Of a stretch of DNA of 64,000 bases, positions 44,147 to 53,440 are shown piece after piece. A program made the position numbers and the translations under genes. The DNA is from Streptomyces sp. MNU76 (GTDB lineage: Bacteria; Actinomycetota; Actinomycetes; Streptomycetales; Streptomycetaceae), in contig NZ_JAJKLK010000019.1 in the NCBI RefSeq assembly GCF_020982545.1, positions 992,001 through 1,056,000 of the forward strand. Direction: 5' to 3'. The notes beneath the pieces were generated by a model. It did no database searches. It was not told the DNA's origin and worked only from the letters and a program-made list of their open reading frames with translations. How positions within the stretch are numbered: the stretch's first letter is position 1; the number at the start of each line of letters is the position of its first letter.

Positions 44147-45061
44147 CTACCTGCTCAGGGCGTCGTTGACGCATACGCCGACGATCGGGACGCAGAGGCC
44201 CGGCTTCGTGGGCTTCGTGGGTGTGGTCGTGTCGCCGGGGTCGGTCGGTGTGGTCGGTGAGTCGGGCGCGGTCGGCTGCCGAGGGCTGCCGCCGGGGCTG
44301 GGTGGGTGCCGGAGCGCTGGGGCTGAGGGCTTCCGGAGCGCGGGGGCCGTGGAGGTGTCCCGGGGCGGTGGGGTCCTGGGGAGGTCGCGTGTGCCGGGGG
44401 CGGAGGGATGTCCACGCCGATGGAGGGGCGGGCTGGTAGCCGGACGGGGTCGGCGTGGGGGCGGATGCTCCCGATGAGGGCGGCTGTTGAGTGGGCGTGG
44501 GCTTCCCGGCGCCCATGGGGTGTCGGCGGTCGGGGTGCCCGCGTCGGGGAGGGCTCGCCGCCCACGGTGGCTCCCGCCCTGGTCGTCCCGTCCGTGATGT
44601 CGTCCGCCGCGCTCGGTGCCGGGCCTGCCGCGCCGACGCCGCCGACCGGGTCCGACGACAGCCGTACGAGGCTCAGCGCGCCCGCCGCCAGGGCCATCCC
44701 GCCCACCGCGAACAGCAGCTTCCGGGGCCGGGGCCGCCGGTGCCGCCTCGCGGGCGGGGCGGGCCTGGGGCGAGTGCTCGGTGGAGGCGCCGGCTGTGGT
44801 CGCGGAGAGGGCGGCGGAGAGGGGCGTCGTGTGGCCTGCGGGGGCCGTGGACGGTTTCCAGGGCGGCGAGGGGGTCGTCGGCCTCGGGGAAGCTTCTGGC
44901 GGCGTGGCGGCCGTCCGGGCTGTGGGAGGCACTGCTGCTGTCGGTGACTGCGGTGACTGCGGTGACTGCGGTGACTGCTGTGGTTGTTGCTGTGCCTGCG
45001 GTGGCTGGTGTGGCGCCCGTGGTGTGGTCTGCGTCGGCCTGGTGGCCGTGGTCGTCGTCAT
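44147..45061 (-). pseudogene. Pro/Thr-rich membrane protein with several frame breaks
   Basis: The start MTTTTATRPTQTTPRAPHQ and the end TKPGLCVPIVGVCVNDALSR lie in one frame. The middle does not. A membrane helix (FAVGGMALAAGALSLVRLSSD) reads in a second frame from about 44752, where one extra G (CCCGCGAGGCGG) is likely. GAGKPTPTQQPPSSGASAPT near 44470-44510 reads in a third. Restoring all frames gives a single-pass protein with a long Pro/Ser/Thr-rich cytosolic head and outer tail. ATG 45061 has a good GGGAGGG site. Function unknown. Confidence 0.6.
44943..44979. repeat. In-frame 9-bp repeat encoding Gln-Ser-Pro
   Basis: GGTGACTGC is repeated four times on the plus strand, reading as QSP units on the coding minus strand of the Pro/Thr-rich gene. 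Confidence 0.85.
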
Positions 45062-45342
45062 GGTCCGTCCCTCCCCTGTGCGCCCGTGCCCCTCGGTGCG
45101 CCTATGGCGGAGCGCAGGCTATGCGGCGTAGTGGGCGGTGTGGCCGGAGAAGGCCCGGATGTCACCCGTACGGGGAGAAGGTCGCCGGGGCAGGTCAAGG
45201 GACGGTTCCGTGAGCACTCCCGTTGGGGTGGCCGACGGGCGCACGGCTGACGCTGCCGATTGCCGGTGGATCGTCTGCCGGCGTATCCGGAGCCCGGTCA
45301 GGGTTTCGTTCGGTGGGGGTGGCTGGGATGATCGGGGTGGTT

Positions 45343-45358
45343 GTTAACTGTCGTTAAC
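45343..45358. promoter_or_regulatory. GTTAAC-N4-GTTAAC site before the enoyl-CoA hydratase gene
   Basis: Two copies of the self-complementary hexamer GTTAAC stand 4 bp apart, 12 bp before the ATG at 45371. AT-rich symmetrical DNA is rare here, so this is a candidate operator or promoter. The 309-nt gap 45062-45370 has nothing else that I can name. Confidence 0.55.
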
Positions 45359-45370
45359 CGGGAGGGTGTC

Positions 45371-46184
45371 ATGGGTGAGGGTGTGGAGCAGACGGGGGAG
45401 CGGCGGTTCGGGGAGTTCGTCGTGGTGCGGCGGCACGGGTACGTCGCCGAACTCGCGCTGGACCGGCCCAAGGCCATGAACGCCGTGTCGACCGACATGG
45501 CCCGCTCCGTCGCGGCGGCGTGCGGCGCGCTCGCCGCCGACCGGGACGTACGCGTCGTCGTGGTGACGTCCACGCACGAGCGGGCGTTCTGCGTGGGGGC
45601 GGATCTGAAGGAGCGGAACTCCTTCAGCGACGCCGACCTGGTGCGGCAGCGGCCCGTCGCGCGCGCCGCGTACACCGGCGTGCTGGAGCTGCCGATGCCC
45701 ACGATCGCCGCCGTGCACGGCTTCGCGCTGGGCGGCGGCTTCGAGCTGGCCCTGTCCTGCGACCTGATCGTGGCCGACCGTACGGCGGTGGTAGGGCTGC
45801 CGGAGGTGTCGGTGGGGGTGATCCCGGGCGGTGGGGCACGCAGCTGCTGCCGCGTCGGGTGGGGCCGCGCGGGCCGCCGAGCTGATCTTCACGGCGCGGC
45901 GGCTGGAGGCCGAGGAGGCGCGGGAGCTGGGGCTCGTGGACGAGTTGGTGGCGGAGGGGCGGGACCGCGCGGAGGCGTTGACGCTGGCCGAGCGCATCGC
46001 CGCGAACTCGCCGGTCGGGCTGCGGGCGGCCAAGCGCGCGCTGCGTCTGGGCCACGGGCTCGACCTGCGGGCCGGTCTGGAGGTCGAGGACGCGGCCTGG
46101 CGCTCGGTCGCGTTCTCGGGCGACCGGGCGGAGGGCGTGGCCGCGTTCAACGAGAAGCGGAAGCCGGCCTGGCCGGGGGAGTGA
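45371..46184 (+). pseudogene. Enoyl-CoA hydratase/isomerase, frame broken twice
   Basis: This crotonase-family gene has AELALDRPKAMNAVSTDMARS, FCVGADLKERNSFSDADL (first oxyanion segment) and AAVHGFALGGGFELALSCDL (second oxyanion Gly). After VGVIPGGG one G is missing at 45833-45836, and another at 45861-45864. Restoring both gives TQLLPRRVGAARAAELIFTA, and a normal end (RAEGVAAFNEKRKPAWPGE) at 46184, about 270 residues. ATG 45371 follows GGGAGGG. The substrate is unknown; the family hydrates enoyl-CoA in fatty-acid breakdown. A pair of G losses suggests sequencing error. Confidence 0.88.
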
Positions 46185-46341
46185 CGCCGGGGCCGGTTCG
46201 TGTGCGCCGGTGCCGCGGGGGCGTGCCCTCCTGGCCGTCTCGTGGTCGTCTCGTGGACGTTCGGCTCCGGTGCCCGGTGCCCGTACCCCTGTTCGCCCCA
46301 CTAACGTCACGAATCAGGGCAAAGCTACCTAGCCTGGGGTG

Positions 46342-47511
46342 ATGGGAGAGGACAGGCGGCTGAGGGCCGTGGTCGCGTTGGCGCGGGGGATGGCGGGGGC
46401 GCGTACGTCGCCGGAGACGTGGTGGGCGGCCGCGGACGGATCGTGCCGGGCGCTCTCGGGGAGCTTCGCCGCGCTGTCCGTGTGGGAGCGGGAGCGCGGG
46501 CTGCTGCGGGTGCTGGTGAACGTGGGGAACCGGGCGGCGGACGAGGAGGAGTTCCCGGAGGACGAGACGTACCCGGTGCACGAGTTCCCGGAGATCGCCG
46601 AGTTCCTGCACGAACGGTGGCTGGAGGGCGGTGAGCCCAACGCCTGGGTGGAGACGGCTGCCGGACCGGTCGGCGGGCGGCGGCCCGGCGGCTACTGTCA
46701 TCAGCGGGTCGCCGCGCTGCGCCGACGCGGGCGCGGCTGCTGCGTGGTGGCGCCCGTGGTGCTGAACGGCCGGGCGTGGGGCGAACTGTATGTGGCCCGG
46801 CCCGCCGGGGAGCCCGTCTTCCACGGCGACGACGCCGCGTTCGCCACGGTGCTCGCCTCGGTCGTCGCGGCCGGTCTGGCGCAGTCCGAGCGGCTGGAGG
46901 AGGCCCGGCGGCTCGCCTTCACCGACCCCCTCACCGGACTGGGCAACCGCCGCGCGGTCGACCTCCGGCTCGACGAGGCGATGGAGGCGTACCGGCGCGA
47001 CGGCACGGTGATCAGCCTCGTCGTCTGCGACCTCAACGGGCTGAAGAAGGTCAACGACTCCTACGGGCACGCCATGGGCGATCAGCTGCTGGAGAGGTTC
47101 GGTTCCGTGCTGTCGCGCTGCGCGGCCGAACTGCCTCGGGTGCTGGTCGCGCGGCTTGGCGGGGACGAGTTCTGTCTGCTCGCGGTGGGGCCGTCGGCGG
47201 ACGACGTGGTCCGGGTCGCCGGGGACCTGTGCGTGCGGGCGCGGGAGCTGGAGCCGGGCGACGGGGTCGCCTGCGGGGTCGCGTCCACCGGGGATCCGAT
47301 CGGGCCGCTGCGCTCGGCCCGGCGGCTCTTCCGGCTTGCCGACGCGGCGCAGTACCGGGCCAAGGCCGCGGGGTCCGTCGAGCCGGTCGTCGCGGGACGC
47401 GAGGGGGAGGGTGCCGAGGATCCCGTGGTCAGCCTCGCCGACCGGCCGCCCGCGCCGGTCGACCCCGCGCACCCGGGGGACCGGCGCCGCATTCGAGGGC
47501 GCCGGTCCTAG
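46342..47511 (+). CDS. cdgE: GAF-GGDEF diguanylate cyclase-type protein
   Basis: This 389-residue protein has a GAF-like sensor (about residues 30-185) and a GGDEF domain. The active half reads FTDPLTGLGNRRAVDLRLDEA, VVCDLNGLKKVNDSYGHAMGDQLL and RLGGDEFCLLAV, with GGDEF intact at residues 273-277. No RxxD inhibitory site is seen just upstream. It should make cyclic di-GMP, the signal that holds Streptomyces in vegetative growth through BldD. ATG 46342 is used, GTG 46339 is possible. The symbol is by gene order (hydratase, GGDEF gene, hutH) with S. coelicolor. Confidence 0.88.
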   Translation: MGEDRRLRAVVALARGMAGARTSPETWWAAADGSCRALSGSFAALSVWERERGLLRVLVNVGNRAADEEEFPEDETYPVHEFPEIAEFLHERWLEGGEPNAWVETAAGPVGGRRPGGYCHQRVAALRRRGRGCCVVAPVVLNGRAWGELYVARPAGEPVFHGDDAAFATVLASVVAAGLAQSERLEEARRLAFTDPLTGLGNRRAVDLRLDEAMEAYRRDGTVISLVVCDLNGLKKVNDSYGHAMGDQLLERFGSVLSRCAAELPRVLVARLGGDEFCLLAVGPSADDVVRVAGDLCVRARELEPGDGVACGVASTGDPIGPLRSARRLFRLADAAQYRAKAAGSVEPVVAGREGEGAEDPVVSLADRPPAPVDPAHPGDRRRIRGRRS

Positions 47512-47745
47512 GGCGGGCCGCGCGGCGGGTCGAGTCGGCGCGCGGTCCTGGGCTGCCCACGGCCGAGGGGGAGTGGGCCGTGGGCCGGTCCGAGATCTCG
47601 ACCATACGCTCCTGTTCGGACCCCTAACGCTCTGACCTGGGGATTCTGAGCAATCTCTGAGCAAGCTCGGATCGTTCCCGGAGCGGATTCCGATCTACGC
47701 GGATTGCGGACCGCGGCCAGTAAGGAGCCCCTCCCTCGTTCGGTC

Positions 47746-47774
47746 GTGACATTCGACGATTCAGTCCCTACGAT
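47746..47774 (+). promoter_or_regulatory. Probable leaderless hutH promoter
   Basis: GTGACA at 47746-47751 and TACGAT at 47769-47774 are separated by 17 bp. The ATG at 47782 follows the -10 box by 7 nt, so transcription would begin at or next to the start codon. No ribosome site is visible. Confidence 0.7.
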
Positions 47775-47781
47775 CCTGAAT

Positions 47782-49333
47782 ATGGATATGCACTCTGTGG
47801 GCACGGTGGTCCTCGGGACGTCCGGGGTCACCGCGGCCGACGTCATCGCCGTGGCGCGCGCCGGCGCCCGGATCGAGCTCTCCGACGAGGCGGTGGCCGC
47901 CCTCGCCGCGGCACGCGAGATCGTGGACGCACTGGCGGCCAAGCCTGAGCCCGTCTACGGCGTCTCCACCGGCTTCGGCGCCCTCGCGACCCGGCACATC
48001 AGCCCGGAGCTGCGCGCCAGGCTCCAGCGCAACATCGTCCGCTCCCACGCGGCCGGCATGGGACCGCGCGTCGAGCGCGAGGTCGTGCGCGCGCTGATGT
48101 TCCTGCGGCTGAAGACCGTCTGCTCCGGCCGGACCGGCGTCCGGCCCGAGGTCGCGCAGACCATGGCCGACGTCCTCAACGCCGGTATCACCCCGGTGGT
48201 GCACGAGTACGGCTCGCTCGGCTGCTCCGGCGATCTGGCGCCGCTGTCGCACTGCGCGCTCACCCTGATGGGCGAGGGGGACGCGGAGGGCCCCGACGGG
48301 GTCGTACGGCCCGCCGGCGAGCTGCTCGCCGAGCACGGCATCGCTCCCGTGGAGCTGCGCGAGAAGGAGGGGCTGGCCCTCCTCAACGGCACCGACGGCA
48401 TGCTCGGCATGCTGGTCATGGCGCTCGCCGACCTGGAACTGCTGTACACCTCGGCCGACATCACCGCCGCGATCTCGCTGGAGGCGCTGCTCGGCACGGA
48501 CCGGGTCCTCGCGCCCGAGTTGCACGCCATCCGTCCGCATCCGGGGCAGGCCGCCTCCGCGGCCAACATGCTCGCCGTGCTGAAGGGGTCGGGGCTCACC
48601 GGGCACCACCAGGACGACGCGCCCCGCGTGCAGGACGCGTACTCGGTGCGGTGTGCTCCGCAGGTGGCCGGGGCCGGGCGGGACACCGTCGCGTACGCGC
48701 GGCTCGTGGCCGAGCGGGAGTTGGCGGCGGCGGTCGACAATCCCGTGGTCCTGGCGGACGGGCGGGTGGAGTCCAACGGGAACTTCCACGGGGCGCCGGT
48801 CGCGTACGTCCTCGACTTCCTCGCCATCGCCGTGGCGGATCTCGCGTCGATCGCGGAGCGGCGGACGGACCGGCTGCTCGACAAGAACCGGTCGCACGGG
48901 CTGCCGCCGTTCCTCGCGGACGACGCCGGGGTCGACTCCGGGCTGATGATCGCGCAGTACACGCAGGCGGCTCTGGTGAGCGAGCTGAAGCGGCTGGCCG
49001 TTCCGGCCTCGGCCGACTCGATCCCGTCCTCCGCGATGCAGGAGGACCATGTGTCGATGGGGTGGGCGGCCGCGCGGAAGCTGCGGACCGCCGTGGACGG
49101 GCTGGCCCGGGTGCTCGCGGTGGAGCTGTACGCGGGGACGCGGGGGTGGAGCTGCGGGAGGGGCTGGTGGCCGCGCCCGCCACTCGGGCCGTGGTGGCGG
49201 CGGTGCGGGGGCCGGGGTCGAGGGGCCTGGGCCGGATCGGTTTCTCGCGCCTGATCTGGCGTTGGCCGAGGAGTTCGTGCGGGACGGGCGGTTGGTGGCG
49301 GCGGCGGAGGTCTGTCACCGGGGGCTCGCCTGA
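47782..49333 (+). pseudogene. hutH: Histidine ammonia-lyase, frame broken twice near the C-terminus
   Basis: Histidine ammonia-lyase removes ammonia from histidine to give urocanate. It has YGVSTGFGALATRHI and RIVRSHAAGMG-type segments. The MIO loop is GSLGCSGDLAPLSH, with Cys-Ser-Gly where many family members have Ala-Ser-Gly. NGTDGMLG and HHQDDAPRVQDAYSVRC follow. G losses at 49142-49146 and 49207-49211 break the last 65 residues. Restored, they read TRGVELREGLVAAPATRAVV and EEFVRDGRLVAAAEVCHRGLA, stopping at 49333 (about 516 residues). ATG 47782 is 7 nt after a -10 box. Sequencing error is the likely cause. Confidence 0.9.
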
Positions 49334-49409
49334 GTTGTCTCGCCCCGCCGCCCCTACCCGTCCCCTCACCAAGGGGCTGCGCCCTTTGACCCCCATCCGC
49401 GGGTCCGGT

Positions 49410-49469
49410 GGGGCTTCTCGCGCAGTTCCCCGCGCCCCTGAAAGACCAGGCCCCTGCGCGAGAAGCCCC
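49410..49469. terminator. Bidirectional terminator made from an interspersed-repeat copy
   Basis: GGGGCTTCTCGCGCAG at 49410-49425 and its exact complement at 49454-49469 give a 16-bp stem. It encloses TTCCCCGCGCCCCTGAAAG. It lies between convergent hutH and the sortase-substrate gene. Confidence 0.85.
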
Positions 49470-49486
49470 CACCCACCCGCAGACGA

Positions 49487-49813
49487 CTACGCGCCCCCGA
49501 CCGGCCCGAAGTCCTCCCGCTCGCGGCGGATCGCGTACGCCAGGAAACCGGCTCCTACGCCCAGCATCGCGGTGCCGCCGATGACGTACGGGGTCGTGTT
49601 GGGGCTACCCGTGTCGGCCAGTTCGCGGGTTTCGGAGGTGGTCGTCTCCGTCGTCGTGGACGCGTTCGTCGTCGTCCGGTCGCGTATCGCCGCCTCGTCC
49701 TGGGTCGCGTTGGCGGACGGCACGAACCAGAGGGCACCCAGCAGGGTGCCCGCGGCGGTGGCGGTCAGCAGCGATCGGCGGGCGGTGGACGACGCGCGAC
49801 GTGCGACGGACAC
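49487..49813 (-). CDS. LAXTG-anchored surface protein (sortase E-type substrate)
   Basis: The 108-residue product has an N-terminal signal (RSLLTATAAGTLLGALWFVPSANA) and a Thr-rich spacer (TTTNASTTTETTTSETR). A sorting signal follows: LADTG, hydrophobic helix YVIGGTAMLGVGAGFLAYAI, and basic RRERED. LAxTG is the motif used by class E sortases of Streptomyces. GTG 49813 follows AAGGGGAT. The exported part is only about 45 residues, so it may be a small wall-attached peptide. Function unknown. Confidence 0.82.
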   Translation of the reverse strand: MSVARRASSTARRSLLTATAAGTLLGALWFVPSANATQDEAAIRDRTTTNASTTTETTTSETRELADTGSPNTTPYVIGGTAMLGVGAGFLAYAIRREREDFGPVGGA

Positions 49814-49923
49814 GGAATATCGATCCCCTTGTGGCGCTGGCGAATTGGCCGTAGGGGGCGATGCTAATGAAAGGCGCGGGTCGTGGGAAAGTCGTGTGAC
49901 CTGTGAGCCGTACGCTCCGGAGC

Positions 49924-50265
49924 ATGAGCACAACGGAGACATCACAGTTTGTCCGCCTTCGCGTCGAGTTGGTGGTCGAGGTCGAGGATGTGGAGGCCGT
50001 CACCGGCGCCGCGTTGCGGCGGATCGCGGACGACCCCGATATGCCCGCCGATGAACGGGTACACGCCGAGAGTGCGGTGACGGAGGACACGGCGGAGGCG
50101 CTCGCCTATCTGGTCGACCCGTTCGACCTGGTCGGGGACGTGCCGGGGGTCGAACTCGCCCAGGCCTCCTGGAGCAGCGAAGGCATCGACTACGACCCCG
50201 ATTCGCCGGAATGGGGTCTCGACGAGGATGATGACCGGGAGGACGAGGAAGACCGACTCGGCTGA
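49924..50265 (+). CDS. Small acidic protein of unknown function
   Basis: The 113-residue product contains RLRVELVVEVEDVEAVTGAALRRIADD, ESAVTEDTAEALAYLVDP and the strongly acidic end DEDDDREDEEDRLG. It has no signal or membrane helix. ATG 49924 has CGGAG just upstream and TACGCT 7 nt upstream, so either mode of start is possible. I do not recognise the family beyond its being common next to this surface protein in Streptomyces. Confidence 0.78.
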   Translation: MSTTETSQFVRLRVELVVEVEDVEAVTGAALRRIADDPDMPADERVHAESAVTEDTAEALAYLVDPFDLVGDVPGVELAQASWSSEGIDYDPDSPEWGLDEDDDREDEEDRLG

Positions 50266-50285
50266 GCGGCTTGGGAGATTGATGG

Positions 50286-50311
50286 CCCCGGGCGGCAACC
50301 GCTGCCCGGGG
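50286..50311 (+). terminator. Rho-independent terminator
   Basis: CCCCGGGCGGC pairs with GCTGCCCGGGG around AACC (one G-U pair), followed by TTCTTT. It lies 20 nt after the preceding stop codon. Confidence 0.88.
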
Positions 50312-50498
50312 TTCTTTCGTCTCATGGGTCGCAACACCCCCTAGTGCACCGCCGCCGGGTCGCCGTCGATCCGTTGCGGGTGGAGTGGCGTATCCCACAT
50401 CTCCGCTTCGGCGGAACGGCTCGGTGCCGTAGTGGTGTTTAAGTGCTTACGGGGATCTTCGGGGTTTTGGGGATTCGGCAACGATGGAGAAGCGTGTG

Positions 50499-51752
50499 AT
50501 GACGAACAGTAAGCGGCGCAGGGGCCTGACGGTCGCGTCCGCACTGCTCGGCGGGGTGCTGGTGCTCTCTGCGTGCAGCGGGGGTGACAGCGACAACGCG
50601 TCCGGGAACGACGGCGGGGACTCCTCGCAGGCCCAGGCCGACAAGGCGGCGGCCGAGAAGACCTCCGAGGCGGACATCAAGATCACGCCGAAGGACGGCT
50701 CGGACAACGCCTCCATCAACAACTCGGCCAAGGTCACCGTGAGCAAGGGCACGCTCACGGACGTGAAGATGACCACCTCCGAGGGCACCGCCGTCGAGGG
50801 CGAGATATCCGCCGACAAGAAGAGCTGGGCCCCGAGCGTCCAGCTGGAGCGGTCCACCAGCTACAAGATCACGGCAGCCGCCGAGGACTCCGAGGGCCGC
50901 GAGGCGCACGAGAACGCCGCGTTCACCACGGTCTCCCCGGCCAACAGCTTCATCGGCAACTTCACGCCCGAGGACGGCTCCACGGTCGGCGTCGGCATGC
51001 CGGTCTCGATCAACTTCGACAAGGCGATCACCAACAAGGCCGAGGTCCAGAAGGGGATCACCGTCTCCAGCAGCTCCGGCCAGGAGGTCGTGGGGCACTG
51101 GTTCAACGCCAACCGCATCGACTTCCGCCCCGAGGACTACTGGCAGGAGAACTCCACCGTCACCCTGAAGCTCGCGCTCGACGGGGTCGAGGGCGCCGAC
51201 GGTGTCTACGGTGTGCAGCAGAAGACGGTCACCTTCAAGATCGGCCGTAACCAGGTCTCCGTCGTCGACGCCAAGACCAAGCAGATGAAGGTCATGCAGG
51301 ACGGGAAGGTCATCAAGACCATCCCGATCTCCGCCGGTTCGCCCGAGAACAAGACGTACAAGGGCGTCATGGTGATGTCGGAGATGTTCAAGGAGACGCG
51401 CATGAACGGCGCGACCGTGGGCTTCACCGACGACGACGGCAAGGGCGAGTACGACATCAAGGACGTGCCGCACGCCATCCGCCTCACCACGTCCGGGACG
51501 TTCATCCACGGCAACTACTGGGGCGCCGACTCCGTCTTCGGCAACGTCAACACCAGCCACGGCTGTGTCGGTCTGAACGACACCAAGGGTGCCAACGACA
51601 AGGGCACGGCGGGCTACTGGTTCTACAACAACTCGATCGTCGGTGACGTCGTGGACATCCGGAACACCGGTGACAAGACGGTCGCCCCGGACAACGGCCT
51701 CAACGGCTGGAACCTGGACTGGGCCGCCTGGAAGGCCGGCTCGGCGGTCTGA
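50499..51752 (+). CDS. L,D-transpeptidase lipoprotein
   Basis: This 417-residue cell-wall enzyme makes 3-3 peptidoglycan cross-links outside the membrane. It has a lipoprotein signal (VASALLGGVLVLSAC, Cys lipid site), an Asp/Ser-rich linker and two immunoglobulin-like Ldt domains (about residues 60-250). The YkuD catalytic domain follows with IHGNYWG and SHGCVGL (Cys356). ATG 50499 has GGAG 9 nt upstream; ATG 50484 would add five residues. The gene follows hutH in S. coelicolor as well. It stands alone with terminators on both sides. Confidence 0.93.
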   Translation: MTNSKRRRGLTVASALLGGVLVLSACSGGDSDNASGNDGGDSSQAQADKAAAEKTSEADIKITPKDGSDNASINNSAKVTVSKGTLTDVKMTTSEGTAVEGEISADKKSWAPSVQLERSTSYKITAAAEDSEGREAHENAAFTTVSPANSFIGNFTPEDGSTVGVGMPVSINFDKAITNKAEVQKGITVSSSSGQEVVGHWFNANRIDFRPEDYWQENSTVTLKLALDGVEGADGVYGVQQKTVTFKIGRNQVSVVDAKTKQMKVMQDGKVIKTIPISAGSPENKTYKGVMVMSEMFKETRMNGATVGFTDDDGKGEYDIKDVPHAIRLTTSGTFIHGNYWGADSVFGNVNTSHGCVGLNDTKGANDKGTAGYWFYNNSIVGDVVDIRNTGDKTVAPDNGLNGWNLDWAAWKAGSAV

Positions 51753-51774
51753 TCCGCCGTCACCCGCACGTCGT

Positions 51775-51809
51775 CGATGCCGTCCCCGGGCTCCCCGGGG
51801 ACGGCATCG
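51775..51809 (+). terminator. Terminator of the L,D-transpeptidase gene
   Basis: CGATGCCGTCCCCGGG and CCCGGGGACGGCATCG form a 15-16 bp perfect stem with a tiny loop, 23 nt after the stop codon. Confidence 0.88.
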
Positions 51810-51940
51810 GTGTCTGAGGGGCTCCTGTGGGTGGCATCGATGTCAGCGGGGTCGGTGTCCGTGGGGTCGCGCACAGGGTTCTCATCAGGCTCTTATCGCG
51901 GGCTTATGCCTTCATCACGCGGCATACCTAGCTTGCCGCC

Positions 51941-53431
51941 ATGTTCTTCACCTACCTGAGGCGCGAACTGCGCCGCCGCAGAAAGGCGGCGCTCGTCGTC
52001 GCCTCCGGCCTCGCCCTGGGCATCGCGCTGGTGATCGTGGTCAGTTCCGTGTCCTCGGGCATGGAGAAGGCCCAGGCCAAAGTGCTCGAATCCCTGTACG
52101 GCCTGGGCACGGACATGACCGTCACCAAGGCCGCCGCCGCGCCCGGCGAGAACGGCGGCGAACGCCCCCGGTTCGAGTTCGACGCCCAGGACGACGACTC
52201 CGACGAGGAGCAGAGCAGCGACCTCGTCCGGGTCCAGGGCTTCCAGACCCTGGCGAGCTCGACCGTCACCGAGGTCGGTGAGCAGCAGGGCGTCGCCGAG
52301 GCCGTCGGGGGCCTCAGCCTCCAGGTCATCAAGGTGGACGGGCAGTTCCGGCGCGGACAGTTCCAGCAGGACGAGGCGTCCGGGGGCCAGCAGCAGGGCG
52401 GCCCCGGCGGCGGTCAGAACGGCGGCACCGGGCAGCCCCAGGGACGGGTCGAGGGCGGCGGCGCCGAGTTCGACGTCGACAACTACTCCGTCTACGGCAC
52501 GGACGTCACCGAGCCCGAGCTGGGCCCGCTGACCTCCTCGAAGATCACCAGCGGTCGTACGTTCAAGACGTCCGAGACCGACGCCAAGGTGGTCGTCGCG
52601 GACAAGTCGTACGCCAAGGAGAAGGAGCTCAAGGTGGGGAGCAGCGTCACGATCAACAGCGTCAAGTACGAGGTCATCGGGATCGCGACGCCCGACAGCG
52701 GGGACGCGGCTGCCAACCTCTACATGCCGCTGAAGCAGGCGCAGACGCTCAGCGACTCCAAGGACAAGGTCACCACGATCTACGTCAAGGCGAGCGACTC
52801 GCAGCAGATCGACAGCGTCAAGGCGGTCATCCAGAAGAACATCGACGGGACGACCGTCACCACCTCCGCCGATCTCGCCGCCACGGTCTCCGGGTCGCTG
52901 TCCACCGCGTCCGACCTCGCGTCCAACGTCGGCAGGTGGCTGTCGGTCGCGGTGCTCGTGGCCGCCTTCCTGGTGGCCGGGCTGCTCACCTCGTCGGCCG
53001 TGTCGCGGCGGGTGCGGGAGTTCGGCACCCTCAAGGCGCTGGGATGGAAGTCGGGGCGGGTGACCCGGCAGGTCGTCGGGGAGGCCGTCGTCAACGGACT
53101 CGTGGGCGGTGCGCTCGGGATCGCGCTGGGGCTCGCCGGGGCCTACGCGGTGACGGCGATCAGTCCGACGCTCCAGGCCGAGGTCGGGGCGACCGGCGGC
53201 GGGTTCGGCGGCGGCCCCGGTGGGGGCGGCTTCCCGGGCGGAGGCGGTCCCGGTGGTGGGCAGCAGGTCGCGTCGAACGCGCTGGAGGTCGCTCTCACGG
53301 CGCCCGTCAGTGTGACGACGATCGGGGTCGCGGTGGGGCTCGCCGTCACGGGTGGGCTGATCGCGGGGGCGTTCGGCGGGTGGCGCGCCTCGCGGCTGCG
53401 GCCGGCGGACGCGTTGCGGCGCGTGGAGTAG
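51941..53431 (+). CDS. MacB/FtsX-type ABC transporter permease
   Basis: This 496-residue membrane protein has one N-terminal helix (KAALVVASGLALGIALVIVVSS) and a large extracytoplasmic MacB_PCD domain. The domain contains a Gly/Gln-rich low-complexity insert (GGQQQGGPGGGQNGGTGQPQ). Three C-terminal helices follow (VAVLVAAFLVAGLLTSSAV, VNGLVGGALGIALGLAGAYAV, TTIGVAVGLAVTGGLIAGAFGG). RVREFGTLKALGWKSGRVTRQV is the FtsX signature. A second Gly-rich loop sits near residues 420-445. It pairs with the ATPase encoded at 53578. Such pairs export peptides or act on the envelope; no substrate can be read. Confidence 0.9.
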   Translation: MFFTYLRRELRRRRKAALVVASGLALGIALVIVVSSVSSGMEKAQAKVLESLYGLGTDMTVTKAAAAPGENGGERPRFEFDAQDDDSDEEQSSDLVRVQGFQTLASSTVTEVGEQQGVAEAVGGLSLQVIKVDGQFRRGQFQQDEASGGQQQGGPGGGQNGGTGQPQGRVEGGGAEFDVDNYSVYGTDVTEPELGPLTSSKITSGRTFKTSETDAKVVVADKSYAKEKELKVGSSVTINSVKYEVIGIATPDSGDAAANLYMPLKQAQTLSDSKDKVTTIYVKASDSQQIDSVKAVIQKNIDGTTVTTSADLAATVSGSLSTASDLASNVGRWLSVAVLVAAFLVAGLLTSSAVSRRVREFGTLKALGWKSGRVTRQVVGEAVVNGLVGGALGIALGLAGAYAVTAISPTLQAEVGATGGGFGGGPGGGGFPGGGGPGGGQQVASNALEVALTAPVSVTTIGVAVGLAVTGGLIAGAFGGWRASRLRPADALRRVE

Positions 53432-53440
53432 CGGGACCGG

